Below, in pieces: positions 17,309 to 28,985 of a DNA stretch of 64,000 nucleotides (positions within the stretch are counted from its first letter, which is position 1; each line of letters begins with the position of its first letter). Under the pieces are notes generated by a model. That model was not told the origin of the DNA, made no database searches, and saw only the letters and a list, made by a program, of their open reading frames with translations. The DNA is from an uncultured Rhodospirillales bacterium (GTDB lineage: Bacteria > Pseudomonadota > Alphaproteobacteria > Acetobacterales > Acetobacteraceae), in assembly GCA_903928895.1 (NCBI GenBank), contig CAIYSR010000152.1:26220-90219 (forward strand), given 5' to 3'. Position numbers and translations under genes: made by a program.

Positions 17309-17821
17309 ATGAACCATGCTCCTTCCGCCTCGATCGCCCTTGGGATGGCGCTGGCGGTAATCCTCGCCCCTGCGGCGTGGGCCGAGCCCGGAAGCGATGC
17401 GCACGTCCCGGCGCGCCCGAGTGAGCCCCCGCCCAGCCTGGAAACCACGCTTGAACGGCTGCGGCAGCTCAATCGCGCGAATCAGCCGGCGCCGGTAGCC
17501 GGCTCCGACCAGACCGGCCGGCTCGATCGGGCCGAGCAGGACCGTATCGCCGATCAGCTCCGCGGCGGCTGGACCTATGACGCCGGTGCGGCGCGAAATG
17601 CCCGGATGACAGTGACGCTGCTGCTCACCCTCGATGCCGACGGAAATATTCGCTCGGCCAGCATCGATCCGGCCGATCAGCCACACTTGTCCGATCCCGC
17701 ATACCGTGCCTTTGCCGAACGTGCTCTCCGCGCCGCCACCAACCCCCGAGTCGGGCCGTTGAGGCTGCCCAAAGACAAAATCTTCGATGGTGCCCAGTTG
17801 CGGGTTCGCTTCCGCCCATAA
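17309..17821 (+). CDS. Secreted TolA C-terminal-domain paralogue
   Basis: A 170-residue product with a signal peptide (MNHAPSASIALGMALAVILA, cleavage near AWA-EP, residue 24) instead of a membrane anchor. It has a short linker and then a domain (about 85-170) clearly homologous to the end of the neighbouring TolA: FAERALRAATNPRVGPLRLP and KIFDGAQLRVRFRP against FAERAVRAAMSPRVGPLKLP and LLFDGAELLVRFRP. It also keeps the LERLRQLNRANQP-type segment that TolA has before its domain. I infer a tandem duplication of tolA that lost its anchor and proline spacer, leaving a free periplasmic protein. It may modulate TolA-TolB or TolA-Pal contact; no known function. Confidence 0.82.
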   Translation: MNHAPSASIALGMALAVILAPAAWAEPGSDAHVPARPSEPPPSLETTLERLRQLNRANQPAPVAGSDQTGRLDRAEQDRIADQLRGGWTYDAGAARNARMTVTLLLTLDADGNIRSASIDPADQPHLSDPAYRAFAERALRAATNPRVGPLRLPKDKIFDGAQLRVRFRP

Positions 17822-17917
17822 TGCCTCGTGGGGGAAAACACCCCCTCCGCTTCCGCCGCCGAATGCGCTATTGCCTCCCCACCGGGTGACCCAGATGCCG
17901 AAGGACGCCGAATCCAG

Positions 17918-19294
17918 ATGACCGATTTGCTCTCCATGCCGCTCCGCCGCCGCGGCCTCGTCGCCGCCTCCACCGCTCTCCTCGCCGCGCCCGCGCTATG
18001 GACCCGCCCGGCCCACGCCCAGGGCACCACCGCCACCGGCTCGGCGGTGATCGACGTCGACCGCGCCCGCACCGACCCGATCCCCGTCGCCATCCCGGTC
18101 TTCGTCGGCGCCGGCGGTGATACCGAACGCCTTGGCCGCGACATCGCCGGCGTCATCACCAACAACCTCGCCCGCTCCGGCCTGTTCCGCCCGATCGACC
18201 CGGCCGCCTTCATCGGCCGCACCGACGGCGGCGCGACGCCGAACTTCCAGAACTGGAAGGCCATCGGCGCCCAGGCCCTCGTCACCGGCAAGATCGACAG
18301 CCAGGGCGGCGACAAGGTGCGGGTCGAATTCCGCCTGTGGGACGTCCTGCCCGGCCTCCAGATCCAGGGCACCGCCTACACCACCACGCTTGGCAACTGG
18401 CGCCGCATCGCCCACATCATTTCGGACGTGATCTACGAGCGCATGCTCGGCGAGAAGGGCTATTTCGACACCCGCGTCGTCTACATCGCCGGCTCCGGCC
18501 CGCGCGACCGCCGGGTCAAGCGCCTCGCCATCATGGACCAGGACAGCGAAAACAACCGCTTCCTCACCGATGGCGGCTTCCTGGCACTGACGCCGCGCTT
18601 CCATCCCACCCGCGACCAGATCGCCTTCATGAGCTACGTCAACGACAAGCCGCGGGTCTATCTGTTCGACCTCGGCACCGGCCGCCAGCAGATGCTCGGC
18701 AACTTCCCCGGCATCACCCTCTCGCCCCGCTTCGCGCCCGACGGCAACAGCGTCATCATGGCGCAAACCACCGCTTCGGGCTCCGACATCTACCTCGTCG
18801 GCCTCGGCGGCGGCGCCCGGCGCCTGACCGACTCGGGTGCGATCGACGTCTCCCCCTGCTTCAGCCCCGACGGCACCCAGATCGTCTTCAACTCCGATCG
18901 CGGCGGCGACCAGCAGCTCTACGTGATGGGCGCCGACGGCTCGGGCAGCAAGCGCATCAGCTTCGGCCGCGGCCGCTACGCCACCCCGGTGTGGTCGCCG
19001 CGCGGGGACCTCATCGCCTTCACCCGGCAAAGCTCCGACACCTTCGCCATCGGGGTCATGCGGCCCGACGGCTCGGGCGAGCGGATCCTCTCGGAGAGCT
19101 TCTTCTGCGAGGCGCCGACCTGGGCTCCCAACGGCCGGGTGCTGATGTTCTACCGCGAAACCGCCGCCCGCGACTCCCGTGGCAACGGCTACTCCTCGCG
19201 CCTCGTCTCGATCGACATCGCCGGCTTCAACGAGCGCGCCATCGCCACGCCTACCGACGCCTCCGACCCCGCCTGGTCGCCTCTTCTCCAGTAG
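17918..19294 (+). CDS. tolB: Tol-Pal system protein TolB
   Basis: The 458-residue product has an N-terminal TolB domain (about 40-170; AIPVFVGAGGDTERLGRDIA, NNLARSGLFRPID) and a beta-propeller (190-455) with repeated blades such as TLSPRFAPDGNSVIM, DVSPCFSPDGTQIVFNSDR and TPVWSPRGDLIAFT. It is periplasmic and binds Pal and TolA. The start at 17918 was chosen because it places a signal peptide correctly. The PLRRRGLVAAS stretch before the hydrophobic core looks like a twin-arginine (Tat) signal rather than a plain Sec signal. The 96-base gap to the TolA-C paralogue has no obvious terminator. Confidence 0.96.
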   Translation: MTDLLSMPLRRRGLVAASTALLAAPALWTRPAHAQGTTATGSAVIDVDRARTDPIPVAIPVFVGAGGDTERLGRDIAGVITNNLARSGLFRPIDPAAFIGRTDGGATPNFQNWKAIGAQALVTGKIDSQGGDKVRVEFRLWDVLPGLQIQGTAYTTTLGNWRRIAHIISDVIYERMLGEKGYFDTRVVYIAGSGPRDRRVKRLAIMDQDSENNRFLTDGGFLALTPRFHPTRDQIAFMSYVNDKPRVYLFDLGTGRQQMLGNFPGITLSPRFAPDGNSVIMAQTTASGSDIYLVGLGGGARRLTDSGAIDVSPCFSPDGTQIVFNSDRGGDQQLYVMGADGSGSKRISFGRGRYATPVWSPRGDLIAFTRQSSDTFAIGVMRPDGSGERILSESFFCEAPTWAPNGRVLMFYRETAARDSRGNGYSSRLVSIDIAGFNERAIATPTDASDPAWSPLLQ

Positions 19295-19519
19295 AACAGG
19301 CGCGTTGGACCCGAATCATGCGAAAACATGCATGATATGCCCGCAATGGAGGGTCTAGACGGTTGACCCGGCCGAACGCATGGCGTTATGCGACGTTTGC
19401 GTAAGGCGATGGTTGCTCCGCAGGGGGAGGCCAAGCGCCATTACATGATTTGCCTTGATACGAACCGCCCCTCAGGGGCACAACCACAGCTGCTCACCAC
19501 CACCAGGGACGCAACCGTT

Positions 19520-20005
19520 ATGAACATTCAAATTCTGGGCGCTTTCGCCGCCGTGGCGCTGCTGGCGGCGTGCTCCTCCAGCGAGACCGCGAAGCCCGAG
19601 CCCGTCGCCAACCCCGTCAAGGGCATCGTGCCGGGCAGCCAGGAAGACCTCGTCGCCAATGTCGGCGACCGCATCTTCTTCGACTTCGACAAGGCCACCG
19701 TGAAGGGCACCGGCGCCAAGACCGCTGCCAACATGACCACGCTCGACAAGCAGGCCGCCTGGCTTGCCCAGTGGAAGCAGAACAACGTGCAGATCGCCGG
19801 CAATGCCGACGAGCGCGGCACCAGCGAGTACAACATCGCCCTCGCCGCCAAGCGCGCCACCGCCTCGCGCGACTACCTCGTCGCCAAGGGCGTCGCCGCG
19901 ACCCGCATCAGCACGATCTCCTACGGCAAGGACCGTCCGGTCGCCCTCGGCTCGAACGAGGAAGCCTGGGCCCAGAACCGCAACGCGATCACCTCGGTTC
20001 GCTGA
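19520..20005 (+). CDS. pal: Peptidoglycan-associated lipoprotein Pal
   Basis: A 161-residue lipoprotein. MNIQILGAFAAVALLAAC gives lipobox LAAC with Cys18 as lipidated residue. After a short linker comes the OmpA-like peptidoglycan-binding domain (50-160), with IFFDFDKATV, IAGNADERGTSEYNIAL (the NADERG motif with the peptidoglycan-binding Asp and the downstream Arg), and NRNAITSVR. It anchors the outer membrane to the wall. The 225-base gap upstream of pal, with small palindromes (CATGCGAAAACATGCATG near 19319-19336), may hold an extra promoter. Two hairpins follow the gene. Confidence 0.96.
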   Translation: MNIQILGAFAAVALLAACSSSETAKPEPVANPVKGIVPGSQEDLVANVGDRIFFDFDKATVKGTGAKTAANMTTLDKQAAWLAQWKQNNVQIAGNADERGTSEYNIALAAKRATASRDYLVAKGVAATRISTISYGKDRPVALGSNEEAWAQNRNAITSVR

Positions 20006-20011
20006 TCACGC

Positions 20012-20083
20012 GCGCCAGCCTTTCGGCTGGCGCAATCGGCTCGCGTTTGGAACCGGCAGCCGCAAGGCTGCCGGTTTCTTCTT
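20012..20083 (+). terminator. Tandem hairpins after pal; the second is a rho-independent terminator
   Basis: The first stem is GCGCCAGCC (20012-20020), loop TTTC, GGCTGGCGC (20025-20033), without a T tract. The second is AACCGGCAGCC (20051-20061), loop GCAA, GGCTGCCGGTT (20066-20076), followed by TCTTCTT. The second has the full intrinsic-terminator form. Together they should separate tol-pal transcription from cpoB, which starts 100 bases later. Confidence 0.8.
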
Positions 20084-20183
20084 ATTGCGGCCACACGAAC
20101 GGTCTTGGATACAGCAGCGCGGTAGTTTCCGTCCGCCCCGCCTTGGCCTAAATCTCTCCCATCCGCGCCGCGAGAGGGTCCCG

Positions 20184-21026
20184 ATGATGTTCCGTACCGT
20201 TCTGCTCCTGCTGCTCGCCGTCCTGGTTTGGCCCGGGGGCGCCCACGCCCAGGTCGAGACCCGCGAGGGCATCGCCCTGCAGAACCAAATTCAGGAACTC
20301 AAGCGCGACCTCCAGGCGCTGCGCGACTCCGTCAATCGCGGCGCTGCCGGCTCCTCCGCGCTCGGCGGCAGCCGCCCCACCGCCCCGGCCGCCAATGCCG
20401 ATGTCGCCACCGCCCTGCTCGAACGCGTCGCCCGCCTGGAGGACGACATCCGCCAACTCCGCGGCCGCATCGACGAGACCGCCAACGCTCAGCAGCGCAT
20501 GGGCGAGGACCTCGCCAAGCAGATCGACGACCTCAACTACAAGATCGGTGCCGGCGCCAAACCGGCCGAACCCGCCGCGCCCGTCACCCCGGCGGCGACG
20601 CCGCCGAAGCCGCCGGCACCAATCGCAACACCGCCGGCCAAGCGCACCCCCGAGGCCGCATTGCAGGAGGGAAACGCCGCCCTCGCGCGGCGCGACTACG
20701 CCGTCGCCGAAACCGCCGCGCGTGAAGTCATCGCCACGCCTAAGTCGCCGCGCGCCTATGACGCCGAGTTCCTCCTCGCCCAGGCGCTGAACGGCAAGAA
20801 GGACTACCAGGGCGCCGCCGTCGCCTTCGACGAGACCTACAACCGCGCCCGCACTGGCACGAAGGCGCAGGACGCACTGCTCGGGCTCGCCAACGCGCTC
20901 ACTGCCATCGGCGAGAAGCGCGCCGCCTGCGCCACGCTGGACAAGCTCAAGGCCGAATTCGCCACCCCGCGCGCCGACCTCAAGGACCCCATCTCCGGCG
21001 CGCGCCAACGCGCCGCCTGCCGCTGA
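20184..21026 (+). CDS. cpoB: Cell division coordinator CpoB (YbgF)
   Basis: A 280-residue periplasmic protein: signal peptide (MMFRTVLLLLLAVLVW..., cleavage near AHA-QV, residue 23), N-terminal coiled coil (IALQNQIQELKRDLQALRD and LLERVARLEDDIRQLRGRID, 28-110) that trimerises, an Ala/Pro linker, and TPR repeats (165-280) beginning PEAALQEGNAALARRDYAVA and including YDAEFLLAQALNGKKDYQGA. CpoB links Tol to PBP1B-driven septal wall synthesis in E. coli. It lies beyond the pal terminator, so it may have its own promoter. The start is fixed by the signal peptide. Confidence 0.92.
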   Translation: MMFRTVLLLLLAVLVWPGGAHAQVETREGIALQNQIQELKRDLQALRDSVNRGAAGSSALGGSRPTAPAANADVATALLERVARLEDDIRQLRGRIDETANAQQRMGEDLAKQIDDLNYKIGAGAKPAEPAAPVTPAATPPKPPAPIATPPAKRTPEAALQEGNAALARRDYAVAETAAREVIATPKSPRAYDAEFLLAQALNGKKDYQGAAVAFDETYNRARTGTKAQDALLGLANALTAIGEKRAACATLDKLKAEFATPRADLKDPISGARQRAACR

Positions 21027-21058
21027 TCCCGCTCGACGAGGAGTGTTTTGCGGCCCTG

Positions 21059-22339
21059 ATGGCGCCGCTGGGGCCGTTCGAGCCGTGCCCGCATCTTGCG
21101 GTCGCCGTCTCCGGCGGCGCCGACAGCCTCGCCTGCGCCGTCCTGGCACAGGACTGGGCGTGCGCCCGCCACGGCCGGGTCACCGGCCTGGTCGTCGATC
21201 ACGGCCTGCGTCCCGCCGCCGCCGCCGAAGCCCACCTCACCGCCGAACGCTTGAACAGCATCGGGGTGGCGGCCGAAATCCTCCCCTTGCCCGATCTGCT
21301 GCACGGCCCGGCCTTGGCCGAGCGTGCCCGCCAGGCCCGCTACAACGCCCTCCAAGCCGCCTGCGCCGCCCGCGGCATCCTCCATTTGCTGCTCGGCCAC
21401 CACGCCGCCGACCAGGCCGAAACCGTGGCCCAGCGCCTGCTTGACCGCAGCGGACCCGACGGACTCGCCGGCATGGCCGCGGTGGTCGAGCTCCGCCACA
21501 CCCGCCTGCTCCGCCCGCTGCTCACCACCCCGCCCGCCGCGCTGCGGGACCTGCTGCGCGCGCGTTCATTGCCTTGGGTCGATGACCCCAGCAACACCGA
21601 TCCCCATGCCCGCCGCAACCGCCTGCGCCTGCTGCGCGCCGATGCCGACGGCTGCGGCCCCGCCACAAGCGCGGCCGCCGAGGCGGCGAGCATGCGCGCC
21701 GCGCATCGCGCCGGCGAAGAGGCCGCCGCCGCCGCCTGGCTCGGCCGCCACGCCCGCCTGCATCCCGAAGGCTTCGCCATCCTCGATACCACCCCGCCGC
21801 CCCGCGCTCTGGCCGGACTGCTTCGCGCCATCGCCGGCGCCGCCTATCCGCCCGCCGCCGCCGCCCTCGCCGCCTGGTGCGACCAGCCCCGTCCTGCCAC
21901 CCTTGCGGGCGTGCGGATCTTGCCCGCCGGGCGTCTCGCCCCCGGCCTCTGGCTCCTCGTCCGCGAAGCCGCCGCCATGGCCCCCGACGCTCCCTTTCAC
22001 CCAGGCGCGCGCTGGGACAATCGCTTCCGGGTCACCGTCCCCAGCACCCGCGATCTCCCCTCCGATCTCGCCATTGGCGCCCTCGGGCCCGCCGCGGCCG
22101 CCCTGCGCCGGCGCTCCGCCCTGCCGTCTGCGGTGCTGCAAACCCTGCCCGCCCTGCGCCGCGCGGGCCGCCTGTTCGCCGTCCCGCATCTGGGCTATCA
22201 TGAAGGCGATGCACGCGATGACATCGGGGTCCTGTTCGATCCCGCCGCCGCCGCCGCCGGCGCCCCGTTTTCCGCGCCGGTCGCAGGAGATTCAGGGGAG
22301 GGGTTTGCGCAGCGGCCTTGCGCAACCTATCTGAGCTAA
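21059..22339 (+). CDS. tilS: tRNA(Ile)-lysidine synthase
   Basis: TilS converts the wobble C of the CAU-anticodon tRNA-Ile to lysidine. The 426-residue protein has the PP-loop [15 protein letters not shown] (residues 17-31), [29 protein letters not shown], and [10 protein letters not shown] followed by an Arg-rich RRNRLRLL, all diagnostic. The C-terminal half (220-426) is Ala/Pro-rich and poorly conserved. The ATG at 21059 is the first standard start. In-frame sequence reading PLDEECFAAL continues upstream towards the cpoB stop and resembles many TilS N-termini, so a non-standard earlier start cannot be excluded. Confidence 0.93.
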   Translation: MAPLGPFEPCPHLAVAVSGGADSLACAVLAQDWACARHGRVTGLVVDHGLRPAAAAEAHLTAERLNSIGVAAEILPLPDLLHGPALAERARQARYNALQAACAARGILHLLLGHHAADQAETVAQRLLDRSGPDGLAGMAAVVELRHTRLLRPLLTTPPAALRDLLRARSLPWVDDPSNTDPHARRNRLRLLRADADGCGPATSAAAEAASMRAAHRAGEEAAAAAWLGRHARLHPEGFAILDTTPPPRALAGLLRAIAGAAYPPAAAALAAWCDQPRPATLAGVRILPAGRLAPGLWLLVREAAAMAPDAPFHPGARWDNRFRVTVPSTRDLPSDLAIGALGPAAAALRRRSALPSAVLQTLPALRRAGRLFAVPHLGYHEGDARDDIGVLFDPAAAAAGAPFSAPVAGDSGEGFAQRPCATYLS

Positions 22340-22455
22340 GTCCGACGGCGTCTTCGCCCCGGATGGGCGGAACGGCTTCCCGGGGTCCGGCCCCGGCAGC
22401 CCGGCGTAACGGCCCTTCCGGACTTCCCGGGCGAGGGCGACTGCTAAGGAATGAA

Positions 22456-24378
<1,923 letters not shown>

Positions 24379-24386
24379 ACCGCCCT

Positions 24387-25391
24387 GTGCCAGGGCTGAT
24401 CGCCGAGCCGCTCGCCCTCCTCGAAGGGGCGGCGGCCGGAGCGGCGGTCGCCGCGGGCCGGGCCGCCTGGCTCGCCGGCGGGCCGCTCGCCTTCACCCTC
24501 CTGCGCGTTGACAATACCATCCTCTCCCTCGCCGATGCCCCGCCCGAGTTGGTGCGCGTCCTGTCTGCCCCGGTGCCCGATTGGGCCGGCCTGCCCCATG
24601 GCAGCGTGATGGGCATCCTCAACGTCACCCCGGACAGTTTCAGCGACGGCGGCCTCCACCCCGACCCCGGCCACGCCATCAACGCCGCCCTCGCCATGAT
24701 CGACGCGGGCGCGGCGATTATCGATGTCGGCGGCGAAAGCACCCGCCCCGGCGCCGCCCCGGTTTCCCCCGCGGAGGAACGCACCCGCGTCCTCCCTGTC
24801 ATCCGCGGCCTCGCGGCTCAGGGCGTCCGCGTCTCGATCGACACCCGCAACTCTGGCACCATGATGGCCGCGCTCGACGCGGGCGCCACTGCCGTCAACG
24901 ACGTCTCCGCCCTCACCCACGACCGCGCAGCCATCCGCGTCGTGGCAGCGGCCAACTGCCCCGTCGTGCTCATGCACATGCGCCACACCCCCCCGGACAT
25001 GACCCGCCGCGCCCACTACGACGACGTAGCGGCCGAAGTCACCGCCGAACTCGCCGCCCGCATCGCCGCCGCCGTCGCCGCCGGCATCGACCCCGCCCAC
25101 ATCGCCATCGATCCGGGCGTCGGTTTCGCCAAGACCGCGACGCACAACCTCGAACTCCTGCCCCGCCTGGCCATGCTGCTTTCGCTGGGCTGCCGCATCG
25201 TCGTCGGGGTCTCGCGCAAGGGCTTCATCGGCCTTCTCTCCGGCGTGGCCGACCCGAAAGCGCGTGAATCCGGCTCGGTTTCCGCCGGATTGCACGCCCT
25301 CGCCCATGGTGCCTCGGTGCTGCGCGTGCACGATGTCGCCGCCACCGTGCAGGCCGTCCGGGTGTGGCGCGGCCTTGCCGGAATGGTCTAA
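24387..25391 (+). CDS. folP: Dihydropteroate synthase
   Basis: FolP condenses p-aminobenzoate with hydroxymethyl-dihydropterin pyrophosphate; it is the sulfonamide target. The core begins at about residue 72 with GSVMGILNVTPDSFSDGG, followed by IIDVGGESTRPGA, VSIDTRNSGTM, AVNDVSAL, LMHMRHTPPDM, IDPGVGFAKTATHN and VGVSRKGFI. At 334 residues it is some 50 longer than typical, because of a 70-residue Ala/Leu-rich N-terminal extension also seen in other Acetobacteraceae (from memory). GTG start at 24387. It lies between ftsH and glmM, as in many proteobacteria. Confidence 0.96.
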   Translation: MPGLIAEPLALLEGAAAGAAVAAGRAAWLAGGPLAFTLLRVDNTILSLADAPPELVRVLSAPVPDWAGLPHGSVMGILNVTPDSFSDGGLHPDPGHAINAALAMIDAGAAIIDVGGESTRPGAAPVSPAEERTRVLPVIRGLAAQGVRVSIDTRNSGTMMAALDAGATAVNDVSALTHDRAAIRVVAAANCPVVLMHMRHTPPDMTRRAHYDDVAAEVTAELAARIAAAVAAGIDPAHIAIDPGVGFAKTATHNLELLPRLAMLLSLGCRIVVGVSRKGFIGLLSGVADPKARESGSVSAGLHALAHGASVLRVHDVAATVQAVRVWRGLAGMV

Positions 25392-25427
25392 CATTTCGCG
25401 GCAACCCCCAGGACAGGCGAACCCATC

Positions 25428-26780
25428 ATGTCCCCCAAACGCCGCCTTTTCGGCACCGACGGCATCCGCGGCACCGCCAACACCGACCCGATGACCGCCG
25501 GCACCGCGCTCCGCCTCGGCCAGGCCGCCGGCCTCATGTTCACCCGCGGCAATCACCGCCACCGCGTCGTCATCGGCAAGGACACCCGCCTGTCCGGCTA
25601 CATGATCGAACCCGCGCTCACCGCCGGCTTCGTCGGCGCCGGCATGGATGTCGTCCTGCTCGGCCCGCTGCCCACGCCAGCCATCGCCATGATGACGCGC
25701 AGCCTGCGCGCCGACCTCGGGGTCATGATCTCCGCCTCGCACAACCCCTACGAGGACAACGGCATCAAGCTGTTCGGCCCCGACGGCTTCAAGCTCTCCG
25801 ACCAGACCGAGGCCGAGATCGAAGCCGCCATGGACGGCTCGCTGCTCGGCCGCCTTGCCAAGCCCGCCAAGCTCGGCCGCGCCTCCCGCCTCGAAGACGC
25901 CGGCGGCCGCTACATCGAGGCCGCCAAAGCCACCTTCCCCCGCGGCCTGCGCCTGGACGGCCTGAAAATCGTCATCGACTGCGCCAACGGTGCCGCCTAT
26001 CGCGTAGCCCCGGCGGTGTTGTGGGAACTCGGCGCCGAGGTCATCCGCGTCGGGGTCGAGCCCGACGGCTTCAACATCAACCGCGACTGCGGCTCCACCG
26101 TGCCCGGCTTCTTGTGCAGCCAGGTGCTCAAACACGGCGCCCATGTCGGCCTCGCCCTTGATGGCGATGCCGACCGCCTCATCATGTCCGACGAGAAGGG
26201 CCAGATCATCGACGGCGACCAGGTGCTCGGCCTCATCGCCCGCTCCTACCACGCCAATGGCCGCCTCACGGGCGGCGGCATCGTGGCCACCGTGATGTCC
26301 AATCTCGGCCTCGAACGCCATCTGCAAGCCACCGGCCTCAAGCTGCACCGCACCAATGTCGGCGACCGCTACGTCGTCGAGAAGATGCGCGCGGTCGGCA
26401 TCAATGTCGGCGGCGAGCAGTCCGGCCACATGATCCTGTCCGACTACGCCACCACCGGCGATGGCCTCCTCGCCGCGCTGCAGGTCCTCGCCGTGCTGAT
26501 CGGTGACGGCCGCCCCGCCAGCGAGGTCTGCCGCGTCTTCACCCCCCTGCCGCAGCTCCTCAAAAACGTCCGCTTCGCCGGCGACAGCCCGCTCGACAAG
26601 CCCTCCGTGCAGTCCGCCATCGCCGAGGCCGAGGCCCTGCTCGAAAACTCCGGCCGCCTGCTGATCCGCAAATCCGGCACCGAACCCCTCATCCGGGTGA
26701 TGGCCGAAGGCGAGGACGAAGCCCAGGTGCTGGCCATCGTCGACGCCCTGGTCGCCGAGATCACCGCGGTCGCGGCCTGA
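25428..26780 (+). CDS. glmM: Phosphoglucosamine mutase
   Basis: GlmM converts glucosamine-6-phosphate to glucosamine-1-phosphate for UDP-GlcNAc. The 450-residue protein starts [18 protein letters not shown], carries the phosphoserine loop [18 protein letters not shown] with Ser104 as the phosphorylated residue, the Mg loop [11 protein letters not shown], the sugar loop GGEQSGHMI, and the C-terminal phosphate loop [15 protein letters not shown]. The thiD start shares its last base with the glmM stop. Confidence 0.98.
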   Translation: MSPKRRLFGTDGIRGTANTDPMTAGTALRLGQAAGLMFTRGNHRHRVVIGKDTRLSGYMIEPALTAGFVGAGMDVVLLGPLPTPAIAMMTRSLRADLGVMISASHNPYEDNGIKLFGPDGFKLSDQTEAEIEAAMDGSLLGRLAKPAKLGRASRLEDAGGRYIEAAKATFPRGLRLDGLKIVIDCANGAAYRVAPAVLWELGAEVIRVGVEPDGFNINRDCGSTVPGFLCSQVLKHGAHVGLALDGDADRLIMSDEKGQIIDGDQVLGLIARSYHANGRLTGGGIVATVMSNLGLERHLQATGLKLHRTNVGDRYVVEKMRAVGINVGGEQSGHMILSDYATTGDGLLAALQVLAVLIGDGRPASEVCRVFTPLPQLLKNVRFAGDSPLDKPSVQSAIAEAEALLENSGRLLIRKSGTEPLIRVMAEGEDEAQVLAIVDALVAEITAVAA

Positions 26781-27598
26781 TGCACGGCCGCGTCCTGGTC
26801 ATCGCCGGCTCCGATTCCGGCGGTGGCGCGGGCGTGCAGGCCGACGTCAAGGCGATCACCGCGCTCGACGCCTTCGCCATGACCGCGATCACCGCCCTGA
26901 CCGCCCAGAACACCTTGGGTGTGCAGGGGGTCCACCCGGTGCCGCCGGCCTTCCTGCGCCTGCAAATCCAGAGCGTGCTGGACGACCTCGGCGCCGACGC
27001 GATCAAAACCGGCATGCTCGGCGACGCCGCCACCATCACGGCGGTCGCCGACATGATCCAAACGCGCGCGCCCGGCCTGCCCGTCGTGGTGGACCCGGTG
27101 ATGGTCGCCAAAGGCGGCCACAGCCTCCTCGCCGCGGACGCCGTCACCCATCTGCGCCAGCGCCTGCTGCCGCTCGCCAGCGTGCTGACCCCGAATTTGC
27201 CCGAAGCTGAGGTGCTCACCGGCCTGTCCATAACCACGCCTTCCGACATGCACCGGGCGCTCGCCTCCCTCCTCGCCCAGGGCGTCCCCGCCGTCCTGCT
27301 CAAGGGCGGCCACCTCGAAGGCGACGACCTGCTCGACCTGCTCGGCACCGCCGACGGTGTCATCGCCTTCCGCGCACCCCGCATCGCCACCCGGCACACC
27401 CACGGCACCGGCTGCACCCTGGCCAGCGCCATCGCCGCCGGCCTCGCCCAGAACCTCCCACTGCCCGAGGCCGTCGCCCGCGCGCGCGCCTACGTCCGCG
27501 CCGCCATCCTCGCCGCCCCGGGCTTCGGCGCCGGCCACGGACCGCTCAACCACGCCGTCACCGTCGATCTCAGCAGGCTTCCCCGGCCGGCAGACTGA
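26780..27598 (+). CDS. thiD: Hydroxymethylpyrimidine (phosphomethylpyrimidine) kinase
   Basis: ThiD phosphorylates HMP and HMP-phosphate in thiamine synthesis. The 272-residue ribokinase-fold protein has VLVIAGSDSGGGAGVQADVK at the N-terminus, AMTAITALTAQNTLGV, VVVDPVMVAKGGHSLL, and RHTHGTGCTLASAIAA with the catalytic anion-hole Gly-Thr-Gly-Cys. Its ATG overlaps the glmM stop by one base. Pairs functionally with thiE at 6.3 kb. It ends the long plus-strand housekeeping run; the next gene is convergent, with a 22-base gap. Confidence 0.95.
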   Translation: MHGRVLVIAGSDSGGGAGVQADVKAITALDAFAMTAITALTAQNTLGVQGVHPVPPAFLRLQIQSVLDDLGADAIKTGMLGDAATITAVADMIQTRAPGLPVVVDPVMVAKGGHSLLAADAVTHLRQRLLPLASVLTPNLPEAEVLTGLSITTPSDMHRALASLLAQGVPAVLLKGGHLEGDDLLDLLGTADGVIAFRAPRIATRHTHGTGCTLASAIAAGLAQNLPLPEAVARARAYVRAAILAAPGFGAGHGPLNHAVTVDLSRLPRPAD

Positions 27599-27620
27599 TC
27601 CTGCCGACCGGGAGTCACCC

Positions 27621-28889
27621 TCAGGCCTGTCCTGCCGCCAGCGCGATCCGGTGCGACATCACCCGCTTGCGGTCCGCCGCCGGCCACATCAGCAGCAGCC
27701 CAGCCACCGCACCCGCGATCTGCACCGAAGCCGAGACCAGGAACCCGGTCTGGTAGCCGTCCATCACCGTCGCCGCCCCCTGGATCACGCTGCCCATCGT
27801 ATACGGTGCAACCACCCCGGCCAGCGTATAGATCGCCCCGAAGATCGCGATCACCGCACCGCGCTGCGCCACCGGCGTGAACTCCGAGATCATCGGCGCG
27901 CACACCACGTAGATCGGCCCGGTCAACCCGGTCCCCAGCACCAGCAGCGCGATCTTGCCGGCGGTGCTGTCGATCTGCGGCATCAGCAGCATCAGCAGCC
28001 CTCCGGCCAGCACCGGCACCGTGCCCAGCACCCCGCGCGCCACCCGCGTGCTCACCTTGCGCCCGACCAGCACCTGCGAAATCCACCCGGACAGGATCAC
28101 CGTGCACGCCCCCATCACCCAGGGCAGCGTCGACAGCCAGCCCGCCGCCTCCTGCGGGTAGCCCAGCGCCTTGACGATGAACGGCGTGAACCAGGTCAAT
28201 CCCAGCGACAGCGCCCAGTACGAGCCGAAACATGCCAGGCAGCAGCCGATGAAGGTCGGTGTCAGCAGGATGTGGCGGTATCCCACCCGCTCCGACCCCT
28301 TCTCCAGCATCGGCGGATCCGCGATCGGCCCTTCCTTGCCGATGAAATACCACGCCACCACCCACACCAGCCCGACAATCCCAAGCGCGCCAAACGCCCA
28401 ATGCCATGTGTAGTTGACGATGATCCAGTTCAGCGCCGGCAGCGCCACGATCACGCCCACCGCCGAGCCCTGCGACAGGATCGCCGTCGGCATCGTGCGC
28501 TTCTCGTCGGGGAACCACTTGTAGAGCGCATGCGTCGCCACCGAGGCCGCCGGTCCCTCGCCCGCGCCCAACAGCACCCGGCAGATCAGCAGTGTGGTGA
28601 ACCCCACCGTTCCCACCATCGGGAACTGCACGATCGCCCAGGACGCGCCGAGCAGCAGGATGATCCAGCGCGTCGGTTTGCGATTGGCGACAAACCCCAC
28701 CACGATCCCCGAGATCGAGAACAGCAGGAAGAACGCCGAGCCCAAGGCCCCGTAGTCCTGCGGCGACAGCCCCATCTCCTTCATGATCGGCACCGCCGCG
28801 AGGCCGACCACGGCCTTGTCGGCAAAATTCACCAACATGTACAGGAACAGCATCGACGCCACAGTCCAGGCGCCTTTCGGTGTCTGCAT
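27621..28889 (-). CDS. MFS transporter (anion:cation symporter-like)
   Basis: A 422-residue major facilitator with twelve predicted helices. MFS loop motifs are visible: FVANRKPTRWIILLLG between helices 2 and 3 (a GxxxDRxGRR variant) and RVLLGAGEGPAASVATHALYKWF in helix 4, the usual ACS-family motif for organic anions. Start at 28889, with GGGAGGG six bases upstream; a longer in-frame extension to 28982 has no family similarity. It lies 96 bases downstream of the regulator gene in the same direction, so its substrate is likely the acid sensed by that regulator. The substrate itself (aromatic or sugar acid) cannot be read. Confidence 0.88.
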   Translation of the reverse strand: MQTPKGAWTVASMLFLYMLVNFADKAVVGLAAVPIMKEMGLSPQDYGALGSAFFLLFSISGIVVGFVANRKPTRWIILLLGASWAIVQFPMVGTVGFTTLLICRVLLGAGEGPAASVATHALYKWFPDEKRTMPTAILSQGSAVGVIVALPALNWIIVNYTWHWAFGALGIVGLVWVVAWYFIGKEGPIADPPMLEKGSERVGYRHILLTPTFIGCCLACFGSYWALSLGLTWFTPFIVKALGYPQEAAGWLSTLPWVMGACTVILSGWISQVLVGRKVSTRVARGVLGTVPVLAGGLLMLLMPQIDSTAGKIALLVLGTGLTGPIYVVCAPMISEFTPVAQRGAVIAIFGAIYTLAGVVAPYTMGSVIQGAATVMDGYQTGFLVSASVQIAGAVAGLLLMWPAADRKRVMSHRIALAAGQA

Positions 28890-28985
28890 TCGTTTCCCTC
28901 CCAGGGAATGTTCGTTGATGGCGGCGCCTGCTTGTCGTGCGCCGCTCGGAGGCAGGATTGCCGCCCTGCGCGACCTTGGCAAGCC

